This document shows positions 39,001 through 51,419 of a stretch of 64,000 bases of DNA, piece after piece. Location: assembly GCA_001600875.1 (NCBI GenBank), contig BCLD01000019.1, positions 124,001 through 188,000 on the forward strand, in the 5' to 3' direction. The notes beneath the pieces were generated by a model. It was not told the origin of the DNA, did no database searches, and saw only the letters and a list, made by a program, of their open reading frames with translations. The DNA comes from Solicoccozyma terricola. Taxonomy: Eukaryota > Basidiomycota > Tremellomycetes > Filobasidiales > Piskurozymaceae. Position 1 is the first letter of the stretch, and each line of letters opens with the position of its first letter. A program made the position numbers and the translations under genes.

Positions 39001-42000
39001 TCCCAGCCGTATCGAAATTCGTCGGCGTCCTGAGCCGAAGCACGGACAAGCTACATCTCGAGCCTTTAATCCAGTTGTTCGCCAATCAGCTCAAAGCCAA
39101 GAGTCTTGCCGATCTCGTCGCTCTACAGACCCTCATCGAAGAGATGACTGGGATTGAGGCTCTGCACAACATTTCAGACAGCCAGGTGGCATGCTTCAGT
39201 GGAGGACCGATGCTCAATGAGGAAGGAGTTCATGGAACGACCATCGAACATCAAGAGCCGCCTCGGTCGGATGCCGATCGCTCTTCACAGCTGAAGGCTG
39301 ATAAACGACCGGAAAGGAAAGCGTCCTATGACAAGCCGAGCCAGCGGCTGATCAGTGCACTGATCAAAAGCGGTCTTGCTCAGCCAATTCTCATTGCCAT
39401 TGCTCAACTGCGCAAGTCCTGCGTCTTCAATGCAACGTCGTCAGCACAGCATACCAAGCAGTTGTCGAAGAAATTTGATGAGGTGAGCGGGACTTTCAGT
39501 GACGAGTTCGTGCGGGGATTGACCAGTTTGCTTTTGCTTAGTGCGATGCGATCTTCCGCCAATACATCCGATTGCTCTACTCGGGCATGTTGGCGGATGA
39601 ACAGGAATACAAACAAATCTTGCCCCTTTTCCTACCGACACTTCGCGCTATGCAGCATGACTTTGGCTTGGATCTGGCGACGTCGTTCCAGATGTTGCGT
39701 CCGAAGCTGCATTGGCAGATATACGTCGTGAGTTCTGGTTCGTCAGAAAGGTGGCGTGAGCTGTTGTTTACCATGTGACGGCTACACAGAGTAGGGAAGA
39801 GGCACTTCGCTTACAGCTGCGCCGCGCGGGCTACCGAAAAGATCTTAGTCAAGAGGAGGTGAGACTCGCCTGCCCATTCACCCTGCCCCGCCGCACTTTT
39901 TGAACTCTCCGCACCCATCCACAGATTGACCTCATCCAATGGGACGAGTCATCAATCATCTCACCCCTATTGACTGCTGTGGTCGATGTGGCATCGTGTT
40001 TGGACCCTGTGATCCGCAAACACCAACTGTAGGAATTCGCCTGCACCGGATCGCACGAAGACTACCATCTGATCGGCCTATCATATCACAGCGAACCCTT
40101 TATCACTAGCTTCTGGCAGCTGGCACTTGGCGAAATCGACATCCCTGAGAAAATGTATTCCGATACGATTGCACGATTGCAAGTCATGGCAACGACGCTG
40201 CAGGAGTGGAGCCAACCCAGCGTAGCCCTGAATCGCTTCTGGATCGAGGCTTACCGGTCCAACCGCGATCACGTTTTAAAGCGGGTGGACGGACTGAGCA
40301 AGGAGATTGCTGCCCAGCGAGCAGAATACGAGACATCTAAGAAAAGACTAGAGAAGGAAATGAAGCTGTGGTTCACGGGTGAGTCGCGAAACGCTGCGGA
40401 GCGAAGCTTTTCCTAATGTACACACTCCACCTAGGCACGAACCAACCGTCTTTCGACGATCCTCAACCCTTGCGCCGCAAAGAATTTGCCGCACTGCTGC
40501 ACCATACATGTTTCTACCCTCGGGCGATTGCCTCTAAAGCAGACGCCACTTTTGTAGCTAAATTTGTCCGTTATCTGCACGATTGGAACGCCGAGCGTTT
40601 CTCCTTGGTGGCAGTCTACGAACATGTGAGCACTGATGTCTGCCGGCCGCATTGAAGTAGACCCTGACCTGTGCATTGGTCGCCAGTTCTTGGACAACAA
40701 GCTCGCCAGCTGCATCTTCTCATGCACGGAAACGGAAGCTTCCAGTCTAGGTACGTTATCAGCTGTGACACAGTGTTATTTGCTCCTTACACCTATTTGA
40801 CCCTCAGGACGGTGTCTCAGTTACCTGCTGGAAGACGCTGAGCGTTGGCGATCCGACTTCGAGACCTTCAAGATCGAGGCAATCGGGCCAAATCCGGCCA
40901 AGGCGAACAAGGTGCTGGATGGCATGCGTCTCAGTGTGACAAGGCACATCGATTGGTTCAGTTTCAAGCGATTGTGTAAGAAGTGGCACAGCAAAATCCT
41001 TGTTGTGAGTATTGATTGCCTTTCAATCGAATGTAGTATCTGACATTTGTTCATCACACCTCCTAGGCCATCACTACATGCCTCCAGGCTCCCGACTATA
41101 TTCATATCAAGAATGGCATCACCGTCGGCAACATTCTGCTTCCACACTTTCCGAGACAGAAGTCAATGTACGAGGCGCTCGTCAAAACATTGGGGCAGTT
41201 CAGAGAAACAGAGAAAGCTCGACCCGACTCTCGTGAAGACCTGGTTTTGGCTTGCAATTCGTGAGCACGTTCTGCTTTCGGGGTCTAGGACCAAAACTGA
41301 TGGAATTCGTTGACTATGGGCAGGCTGGAAGCCGCCATCTCCAAAGCGGCGTCCAGAGACCCCTCTTGGATCCTGCCGAATGACATTTTCTCACCGCCGC
41401 CACCCGGCAGCAAGCAAGAGGCCGTTGCAACGCCACCAGTAGGCACGCCGCCGGTCAGAGCGGAGAACATCAAAGACTTGAAGTCGAACGGTGTGCCGAT
41501 CGATGTGGCGATGCAGGACTCTCGCGAAGTCAAGGCATCAGATGCCAGTGATCCGGCTGACGTTGTTATGGCTGCCGTTGAGGGTGCGGACGGTGCCGCC
41601 GCTACTCCGACTTCCGCCAATACTAGCGGACCCGACATCGCTGCATTGCGTGACCAGCTCGCAAAGTCGAGAGCGGAGGGTAAGTTGCGATCGGCTGCTG
41701 CTGCGGAATCTGCGACACCTGGTAGCACAACTCCGAACGGAGTGACCGTCACCCCGGCTTCGAATGATGTCAAGCCCCCGCCATCCGCACCAACGGGCCC
41801 TCGAGTTGGTGGCCACCCGAGCCGTCCTGCGTCACCCCGATCGATAGAGGACGCCAAGTCCAAGGCAATTCCCAGCGGACCACGTAGTAGAGATGTCGGA
41901 CGCTCAGATGACCCAGCTTCTGGGCCTATTCCTCGCGGACCACGCTCTGATTCTGAACGTATTCAGGACAGCCGTACCGCTGGTCAACCTCGCCCATCCG

Positions 42001-43874
42001 GTCTTGACCGGGAGCTTTCTAGAGAGGACGGTCGACGAACTACCAGGTCATCGGTCATGCCACCGCCACCCGCGCCCCGCGACCTTAGGCGAGAGCGCGA
42101 GGACAACAGGGCTGGGGACAGGCATCGCCCTACAAATGAGGCGGATGGAAGATTGCGTGAGAGTCGCTCGAGTCGAGCGTCGACCGACCTGCGCCGGGAC
42201 AAGACCCCTCCTAGAACCAAGTCTCCACCACGCAGACCGGGTAGTCGAGCAGCGAGTGTGGACAGCCGCACAAGTCGCACCAGCGAACGCAAACGACAGG
42301 AACGTGATCGCGATGGGGATCGCCGTGATAGGGATAGACCAACGAGGTCTAGTAAGGATGGAGATCGAGATAGAGATAGGGAGAGGGAGAGGGAGAAGGA
42401 GAAGGAGAGGGAACGAGGGCGTGGCGAGGCGGACCGGGGAGAGGACCGGCATCAACGGGAGAGAACGGACAAGCCGAGGGTGGACGACGATCGGGAGAGT
42501 CGACACCGAGATCGGGATGGTCGTCGCACGGACAAAGAGAGATCGGAGCGATCTTCGGTGAAGGATCGTTCGGATCGAGAGAGGAAGAGTGAGAGAGAGC
42601 CCGGACGTGATCGACCTAGTGCTCCTGGTGGTGCTGAGCGGCAAGATCGTGAGGCCAGGAGCGGAGTGCCTTCCCGTCGTGGAGGCGAGCGAGATCTACC
42701 AGCGCATCTCGATATGCCGCTTGCGGCACCGCAGCCTCGCCGTGATGCCAATCCCGGTCGCGCAGCCATGGGGTCGTCGAACGTCGATCAAACATCTCGA
42801 CCACCCGAATTGCCTCGACCGGAGCCGCCTAGAACGAGTGCAAGGGAAGTCGTCCACGAGCGGACGCCGCCCATCAACCCTGATCGACCGCCTTCTAGTA
42901 ATTCGATGTCCCTGTTCGATAGGCTCGGCCCAGGTCCATCTTCGAATGCTGCAGTGCAGGATGGTGGCCGACGGGCGATGGCGGAGGACAGTGTAAGTGG
43001 ATGGCGCGTCACTGTTGCTAATGTCGTTAATGCTGATGAAAAAGTCATTCTTTCAGCAGGACGCCGGTCCAAGACTCCGTCAACAGCGTACCCCTCCCAG
43101 AGAGCTGTTACCGGGCGGGTCGTCGTTGGGAGCCCCTGCAGTAGCGCAGCGTGATCTCCACGTAAATGGCCATGCTGAGCAGGTGAACGGCTCTCGGTCT
43201 GATTTACAGAGAAGGCGGTTGGCGGGAGACGTGAGTACAATGGTGATGACGGCAAAGTTTTACCCTTTCTCCTGAAATCAAAGCTTACTTGGACTATCTC
43301 GCAGATACCCTTGAGCCGCACTCCATCTCAAGGCCAATCTCTGATGTCTCGATTGGGTGACGCACCTTCCAACGGCTCTCCTCGTCCATCCACACTAACT
43401 CCCAACGTCAACCTACCCGCCAAGCCACCACCGAGCCAAGCGTCAGGCGGCAGTGGTATGATGCCGAGGGGTCAACCGGAGGCTGTGGAGGTGACTGCGA
43501 TGTCTAGTCCGAGTGGAGACGGGTCCGCGAGGAAGCGGCCTGCAGAGGGTGAGTGTTAGAAGCCCGGAATCTCGATCCGCATACTGACCATACGATTTTC
43601 ATTTCGTCTCGGGCCCCCCCCCCCTCTCTCTCTCTTCCCGCCAGGCTCCGCTCGTGAATCGTCAACCACAGGAGATACGATACCACCCACCGACGTCGCC
43701 TCTCCATCTGTTTCAGCCCCTTCGAAACGAGCGAAACTAGATAGAGTCGGTGCGCAGAAGCGAGCTGAGCGACCGAGAGCAGCTGGACCGGATCGATTGT
43801 TTGCTGGGTTGACAGGCGGTGGAAGGGTTACGCGGGGACAGGAGAGGGAGAAAGAGCATGAGGGTGGGAATTAG
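36083..43874 (+). CDS. THO2: THO complex subunit 2 (Tho2/THOC2)
   Basis: One very long gene with many short introns, encoding about 2,100 residues. After a Ser/Pro leader come the Tho2 N-terminal helices, including the highly conserved RRRTALFFRQHKYNLLRETS and GYTALLVLLSTPS, then FCVFLEKEWEWFMGL, RDLLLMTAILMKHGLLRTMD and DKAMAALGRKFKNETQIK. Further Tho2-like blocks run to about 41250 (AITTCLQAPDYIHIKNGI, spanning the classic C-terminal half), then a long disordered tail. The tail is Pro/Ala-rich at first, then extremely Arg/Asp/Glu/Ser-rich (about 42050-42650, RDRDRERERE-type runs), and ends AERPRAAGPDRLFAGLTGGG, TAG 43872-43874. THO couples transcription elongation to mRNP packaging and export with TREX; the charged tail is the nucleic-acid-binding part in other species. 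C-rich introns occur at 37655-37690 and 43614-43643. Confidence 0.92.
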
Positions 43875-44333
43875 GTAGTACTTAGGGGCGTTGTGAGACG
43901 ACGACGTGGAACATTTATGAAATGCATGCATGGCGACGAATCAAAGATGGGGCGATGATATATGTTTTCAGAAAATGATGCTCAGATGTTGACCGCTTGC
44001 AAAAACGGGGATGATACCTGGCAACTCTCCAAACGGGAAGAAAATAGAATCTGGGTTGTTTCAAAAAGGTGTCTTTCGACACATCTACATGAAGAGCAAT
44101 AAAATAAAATCAACCCGAACTAGATATTTCCTTCCCCGCCCCGCCCCTCCTCATCGCTTCGTCTTCCCTAAACCAAACTCTTCCACCTATTTAAAAGAAA
44201 ATCTCCCCTATCCAACCACTTTTGAAATTCTCCCACAAGTTGTTTCCGAGTAATTCGAAAATACATCCAGTGGTTGATCCGGGTGATTGTTTTAAGTAGA
44301 AATTCTTTTTGAAAATAGGAAAATGAAAGTGAT
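43875..44333. other. convergent spacer, 460 bp, no supported gene
   Basis: Between the THO2 and RPL43 stops. No open frame of note, and no repeat. Confidence 0.6.
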
Positions 44334-45399
<1,066 letters not shown>

Positions 45400-45786
45400 T
45401 TTATTTGAAGTCTTGAGAAGTGGGGGTTGGTTGATTGGAGAGGTGAGAGCGAGCGATGGGATTGTTTGAGACGGGGTGTAGAATTGAGGGCGAGGTGACA
45501 ATTCGAAGCGCAAGAGGGAATGCGCTTGGGAAACCTCGAAATTCGAAATAGTTGATAACGGTTGGGCGGGGGAATGGGAGGGAGACGGGGAATGACGTGT
45601 CGGGGGGGACGGGGAGAATGACGTGGCTTTGTGGGGGGGTGGCGGGGACGGACACGGACACGGACACGGACACGGACATGGGGGACCCTCGCGCTTCATC
45701 TCCGTGTTCACTCGTCCAATCACCAGCCCCCCATCACAATCCACCGAAATACAACCATCCACCACCCACCTACCCACACCCCAACC
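45400..45786. promoter_or_regulatory. divergent promoter of RPL43 and the small membrane protein gene
   Basis: A 387-bp spacer. AATGACGTGTC at 45591-45601 and AATGACGTGGC at 45617-45627 are reverse-strand CCACGTCATT-type boxes 26 bp apart. A GACACG hexamer tandem (GGACACGGACACGG..) follows at about 45648-45679. Confidence 0.65.
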
Positions 45787-46322
45787 ATGGCTCCTCTCCT
45801 TCGTACATACTTCAACCCAGCACACCGCTCATTCCTCTCCACTCTATTCGCATCCACTTTCCTCGGTGCAGTTCTCGTCGTTTCATTTCCTTGTCCTGCT
45901 AGACCCAATGCAACTTCTCTAGGCGGAACAGGGAGAGGGATAGGAGGGGTTAGTGCAGATGGGGAAGGAGTGGTAGGGAGGAAGGGAAGGGAGGAAATTG
46001 TGATTATGATGAGAGAAAGAGGAGGAAGGAGGTTTTTGGATGAGGATTAGGAGAAGGAGAAGGAGAAGTAATAGATTGGGAAATCGTTGATTATAGAGGA
46101 GATCTAGCGAATGGGTTTTGGGAGATTACACGAGATGGAAGGATTGGTACTACATCGTGGGGTATTCTCTACTGGATGAGGGATATCAAACCCACACTTC
46201 CCTTTCGACGGTCTCGCATCCTTGTAATGGATATCAACCGAAAAACAAACGTTCCCCACGTCTTGGGTCTGGAGGGTGGGAGGGTGAAAACAAACACCAA
46301 CACAACTCTCTGCAACACGTAA
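45787..46322 (+). CDS. small membrane protein of unknown function, two segments needing an intron or frameshift
   Basis: ATG 45787 starts a frame with one clear membrane segment (RSFLSTLFASTFLGAVLVVS then FPCPARP) that stops at TAG 46048-46050. Directly after, in another frame, 46051-46322 encodes EVIDWEIVDYRGDLANGFWE, ITRDGRIGTTSWGILYWMRD and PTLPFRRSRILVMD, which looks like real protein and has no start of its own. The sequence GATTAG at 46045-46050 can serve as a 3' splice site in correct phase, with a weak GTGCAG donor at about 45953, giving a 98-nt intron. A one-base assembly error is the alternative. The joined protein would be about 145 residues, with a short N-terminal anchor and a globular tail. 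Family not recognised. Confidence 0.6.
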
Positions 46323-47601
46323 ATTGCGGAAAAAAAAAAACTACAAATCCAAGTCTACCAAGCAACCGGTCATAGAGTGGATAAAATACAAACGATATTA
46401 CGTGCTGTGTTCACCATCACCGCAACAACGACGTATCAATTTCCCACGTTTACGTTTAAACGAAACCCAACGAACCTCGCGTCTCTCTCCCCCCTCAAAA
46501 AAAGAAAAAGAAAAAAAAACGAAATAAAAAAAAGGCAACACCAGACCCGAGTCGAAAATCCTACTCTACTTCTTCACAAGCAAAATCTCATCCATCGGTA
46601 CGGAAATGACAGAGGGAGGGGTGAAGGGTGTGAATCTCGGATCTTCTTGAAAAATCACCTCGGTAGAAAAAAATACCCCACCTCTCGCCATGGACAATCA
46701 ACACTGCGTGATTCATTGAATTGAAGAAATCGACTGGGGATCAGGATATGAATATCCCTTCATCGACTTTTTCGTTAGTAACATTCCCTGGGAAATGAAT
46801 GATAGGTTCAATTCGCTCGCTGCGTTTTTAAACTTCAAGGACTAGGTTTTCAAATGGCAATCGGGGACGTTTCAGGATCAACACAGGTTCACGCCTATAT
46901 TCCTAGGAGTTGAAAATAGCATCCACCAAAAATCGGAAAAGGTTACTCGTTATTCTTTTTTTATTCTCTTTCCTCGGCCGATGGAGATGTCTCAAAATCA
47001 TCCGGACTCGGCTTTTAGATTCGCTTTTCGCCTACGGACGGTTGAAGGTGGAGATCAAATATCCACGGATCATCCTTGTCAAGGGCCTTTGTTTGAATCT
47101 TTAAAACAATAGACTTTCTTCTCGAACGCTCGAATACCAAAATCGTGTTTTGGTTTCATCTCCAATTGGGACTTCAACCCCGATCGGGTCTTCACACAAT
47201 CTCGCAATTACCTTCTTAGGATTTGGGCGTTTCTGACTTCTCAAGCTATCAAGTGAGAATGATCTCAATTCGAATGGGGTGATATTTGTAAAGGGATTGA
47301 TTCAACGGGTTAAAATCGAAATACCCTGGCACTCAATTTGTCGCCGTCTACTCCATTGGGTCGCGCGTATAAGGGATTTCACGCATCACAGAGATTACTG
47401 GCATCGGGCGACAGACAAAATCGTCGTGCATACACTTCAAAATCGGTTGTAGATCCTCGAATAAATGTGCGAAAGGCTGTAGTTGCATGATTATGGCTTT
47501 CTTTTTTGTAGTTAGAAGGGACTGTGGGAAAAGCTATTACATAGCATTAGGAACCACTCCATATTTTCTACCTTCATACTTGGCATTTTGCCCGCCCATT
47601 C
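46323..47601. other. intergenic region, 1.3 kb, no supported gene
   Basis: A/T-richer than the surroundings with only short frames (for example 46910-47104, no domain). No repeats, tRNA-like folds or promoter signals could be supported. It lies between the 3' end of the small membrane protein gene and the 3' end of the PhzF gene. Confidence 0.5.
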
Positions 47602-48906
47602 TCATAGATACATCTCTCCAGTCGCAACTGTTCGCAATACCAAAAAAGCAATGTCAGATCCCTTCCTTCCCAACCCCCTACCCTCTCACACTCACCCTTC
47701 GTCGCGTCTCCTCTCAACAACACCCTACCCCTCTTTTCCTCCCAAACCACTCCTATCTCGCCACGTCTCCTCCCACCTTGCGTCGCAATAATCTCCTTCC
47801 CCTCCATCCCTAGTTTCTTCGAATACAATACAGCCAAAGCGGTGTGGAGAGAACCAGTCACGGGGTCTTCTGGGATACCGAGATCGGGACAGAAGCATCG
47901 AGAGTGAAAGAATGGGCCGGTGGTGGTGGTGGTGCGTGGGAGGACTGTCGTTAATGCGACGGCACGGATGGGTGAGGAAACGGGGAGGTCTCCCTTGAAG
48001 GGGGTTGTACCGCGGGTTATGCGGAGATGTGAGTTGAGAGTTGTATCTTGTCATTCCAAAGGCCAGCCAGAACTCACCAGGAAACTGGGTTGGACATCTA
48101 CATCCCCAAGATGAGACTCTCCGCAATCTACTTCCAAAACCACATCATCTTTACTCGTCCAATATTTCCTAATCGTTACTTTCCCCTTTGTCGCTTTCTC
48201 CACAGCTTCATCCAACACCCTCTTCATCTTCTCATCACTGATCTCCCTCGGTACATCATCCGGGAAATCCAATTCGAACCTCCCTAATGACGTTCCTTCA
48301 GGTGAAGCAACCACTTTCCCACCTAGAACACCTCGATGTATCGTTTGGAATGCGAATCCATTTGATTGTGGGTTAACGGGATAACCGAGCATGATTAGTG
48401 CCGCTGTGGATGCTAAAGTCGCATGTCCACATAGGGCTACCTCTGCGGTGGGAGTGAACCATCGAAGGCCGTAGGGGGGGGGGTCGGAAGGGGATGGAAC
48501 GAGGAATGCGGTTTCTGAGAGGTTGATCTCGCTGGGGGGGGGGNNNNNNNNNNNNNNNNNNNNNNNNNNNNNNNNNNNNNNNNNNNNNNNNNNNNNNNNN
48601 NNNNNNNNNNNNNNNNNNNNNNNNNNNNATCAGTTGGGGTGGGGTAATAGGTGTCGGGGAGACAGACAGAAATGGGGGGAAACTTGCGCTGCAATTTTTT
48701 GTTTGATTTCGTCTGTCAAGATTGACTCGGATTTTTTATCGACGACGACGACGGCTGTTGGAAAGGGCGCGGCGCGGTAGGGTGAGAAGAGGTGGAGGTA
48801 GTAGAAAAGGATAGAGGAAAAACCTCTCGGTCTTACCAGCTGGATTCCCGCCGAAGGGTGTAGCGCTGAAGGCATCGATGGTGTAGTATCTGATGGTATG
48901 TGGCAT
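47602..48906 (-). CDS. PhzF-family isomerase-like enzyme (interrupted by an N gap)
   Basis: ATG 48906 gives MPHTIRYYTIDAFSATPFGGNPA, with the family's DAF..PF.GNPA start. An intron is followed by FPTAVVVVDKKSESILTDEI and KQKIAAQ. An intron containing the N gap and a C run comes next, then INLSETAFLVPSP with the catalytic-type Glu, LRWFTPTAEVALCGHATLAS, a middle region (GRFELDFPDDVPREISDEKM), VRAV-type strands and the diagnostic GIPEDPVTGSLHTALAVLYS. A last exon VATGEMYL ends with TGA at 47602-47604. PhzF proteins share the diaminopimelate-epimerase fold; PhzF itself isomerises a phenazine precursor, but most fungal homologues have unknown substrates and no phenazine cluster is present here. 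The gene appears intact apart from the gap. Confidence 0.85.
48544..48628. other. assembly gap (85 N)
   Basis: A run of N preceded by GGGGGGGGG, inside an intron of the PhzF gene. Confidence 1.
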
Positions 48907-49511
48907 GATGATATCTGTGTCTGTGGATGGATGTACCACTGGAAGGGATTCGATGTGCGATTCAGCTTTATAGACGATGTCGTCGAGTCACGACTCAACC
49001 AGATCGGCAATCTCCATCCTGAAACTCAGGAACACGTGGCGAATTGTCAACAACCGGCGGATAGAGGGCTCGATGCTGTGGAAGGAGTGGGACAGAGTGG
49101 GACGACTGTCATGGTATGTTGGTATCGACATCAGTGAGAAACCACCGGGTCAGCAGGTGAGTGAGTACTGATATTAGGGATAGACAGGGTAGATATGCTG
49201 GCAGAAGCAGGGCAGGCAGGGTCAACCAACAGGTAGATGATTCTTCAGGTTCAGTCTGCGGCGCGCCTGCTGGGCTATCAGTCTTTGCCACGTCTGTATC
49301 ATTTTCCCTCCACCGGACCCTCACCAGGTGGATACTTGGATGACATGACATGCACTGCAACTCGTCGTAGACACAGCTACCCAGTGACTCCCCCCCCCTT
49401 TCCTCCGAACTGTCACGTGATTCAAACTGGATCGCTCCCGCCGCATTCGGCCAGCTGGCAATGCCCCGAGTAGATCCAACCTCGTCCTCAACCCTCATCT
49501 TACATCCAACA
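48907..49511. promoter_or_regulatory. divergent promoter of the PhzF and CCDC47-like genes
   Basis: A 605-bp spacer with an E-box palindrome GTCACGTGA at 49412-49420 and a C8 run beside it. An in-frame upstream ATG at 49461 could extend the CCDC47-like protein by 17 residues. Confidence 0.55.
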
Positions 49512-51001
49512 ATGTCTCTAGGTCCTCTCCTACAGAACGTCTTGGCCGGACTGGCACCCCGGCAGCCACCATCCATGTCTGAGCCATACCACGGACTTGA
49601 ATACAGATGGAAGGCTGTTGTATTCCGTCCGGCGCTTTACCAGAAGGAAGCCTTCGGGTTGCTTTTGGTCGGCGCAATGTTACTCATGTGGTATATTGGG
49701 TCGAAGATTAATGCAACCAAGGTCCAGAGCTGGTGAGTGCCGTGCCTGCTATCTTAGCATGTCTTCTGGTAAACCCCCAGCTGAACTGAAATCCTGGTCA
49801 TTTCGCAGGGTGGCTACCCATAAACCGATCTGGGACAAGCAATTCCGCGCAATGTCACCTCTAACTCCCAAACCACCCTTATCCGACGGTCCTTCCACCT
49901 ACCTCCTGTACTTTACCGGTAGACGTAACGTCCTCTCCTTACATATCATCTTCAACCTCAAAGCGCGTCATAACATCTTGGCATACTTGTACAACTTTGC
50001 CTACTCGTTGGTTGATCCGTCTTATGAACAGGAAGTAGGAGTAGAAGATCAAGTGGTTTTGGATTTCACGCTGGGTGAAGGAAATCTAGGGCTGAGTGGG
50101 GAGGGACCTGGAGTGTGGGCGATGGTAGATAAAAGTGGGGTTTTACCGGTGTTCAGGAAGGAGCGATGGGATGTCGTTAGTCATATCTCTTCTTTCCTAA
50201 TGCATCGTTGGGGAGTTCCTAGTCGCCTGACATAATTACCAAACCATCAGACATTCGCAAGAGCAGTAGAATCACCCGCTATCCCTCAATCCCACATGAT
50301 CCTTCAAGAAACAGCCGATTCCACAGATTACATCCTCAAGACTCCAAACGTCGGTCTTACTGAAGTTATGGCTCATCCAGAGGTAGCGCAATACGTCAAG
50401 TCTTTGCTTGTGAGACTCTCCTTACTTCTATTTCCACAACGCCCCAACCCGCGTTCTCACATAACTTTTTCACGTCTTCAACGTAGATCACCGACCAACC
50501 ACCGAATCGACCAACTCGTGGTCCTCTTCCATCAAGACATCAATCCCGTCATGTCATCCTAACTCTCCGAATGCCATCCGCTTCACAAGCTCATCTCCAC
50601 GCCCCAATAATCGAAGCCGTGTTCAATATAATCGATCTGCTAGGAAAACAACCAGTGAAACCTGAAACTACAAAGAAACTTCGTAAGATCAGACAAGATG
50701 TTGATGCGGAATTAACAAAAGAGTTTGAGAAGAGACAGAAGGAGGATAGTGGAGAGACGGAGGAGGATAAGAAGGCTGTGAAGAAGAGAGCAGAAGAATT
50801 GAGGAGAAAGACGTTGAGTCCAGAGGAACAAAGGAAGGTGAGTTGGTTGTAGAGGCTTGGGGGGGGGGGGGGGGGGATTCCAGGTAATCGCGTAAGCTGT
50901 TGGACATGATGCTCATTCCTTGTTTGGTCATACAGCTCGAGGAAAAAGACAGGAAGAAAGCACTTCGAAAGAGTCAAGGAAAGCTCACGAAGCGGGGTTA
51001 A
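49512..51001 (+). CDS. CCDC47-like ER membrane protein (PAT complex subunit family)
   Basis: About four introns. The N-terminus has a lumenal leader (YHGLEYRWKAVVFRPALYQK) and one membrane span (FGLLLVGAMLLMWYIGSKI). Conserved CCDC47 blocks follow: YLLYFTGRRNVLSLHIIFNL, YNFAYSLVDPSYEQEVGVED, VWAMVDKSGVLPVFRKERWD and TDQPPNRPTRGP. The protein ends in a strongly charged coiled coil (KKAVKKRAEELRRKTLSPEE) and KDRKKALRKSQGKL before TAA at 50999-51001. In animals CCDC47 with Asterix forms the PAT complex that chaperones multi-pass membrane proteins at the translocon; the fungal homologue is expected to act in the ER membrane. ATG 49512 is preferred over in-frame ATG 49461. An 18-nt G run sits in the last intron. 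Confidence 0.88.
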
Positions 51002-51419
51002 TGGACGGGAACAAGAGACGAGGGCTGTGACGGAACACGGGTCGCTCAGGTTCGGAGGTTTGAAAAAAAATGGAACAGCCAGTCTTTGGGGCTTGAAAAG
51101 GGTAGTTTGGTAGTTTTCGTCTGTGAATTCATCCTAGGTAATAATTTTAATCATTCACATTTTTTGTTCTTGCTTTCCATTTCGTTGCAATCCCAACAAA
51201 CCCGCTCGTGCAAGGAATAAAACTATACAACTTGAAACCATGGTTGACCTGGCCAGTATAAAAATAACGATCAAAAAAAACCCCATTGGGTCATGCATGC
51301 AAAGATTTCCTTCAATAACCATCCCGACTTTTCCAAATATGATCGCGTTGAGCTGATCCCTTCAGTCGGATGTTCTCCGACTCCCTCTCCCTCCCTCCCT
51401 CCCTCCCTCCCTCCCTCTT
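51002..51419. other. convergent spacer with (CCCT)n microsatellite
   Basis: Between the CCDC47-like and GCH1 stops. A CTCCCTCC..CCCT array of about 36 bp (51382-51417) abuts the GCH1 stop codon. Nothing else seen. Confidence 0.6.

Noticed and set aside
42048..42769. Long antisense frames opposite the THO2 tail
   Set aside because: Arg/Asp codon repeats leave the reverse strand free of stops; the antisense products are repetitive Ser/Leu/Arg sequences.
46910..47104. Small frame with a hydrophobic stretch (LLVILFLFSFLGRW)
   Set aside because: Its composition matches random A/T-rich DNA, with no promoter, splice sites or recognised motif.
47602..48906. Phenazine biosynthesis
   Set aside because: Only a PhzF-fold enzyme is present; no other phenazine genes lie nearby and fungal PhzF homologues have unknown substrates.
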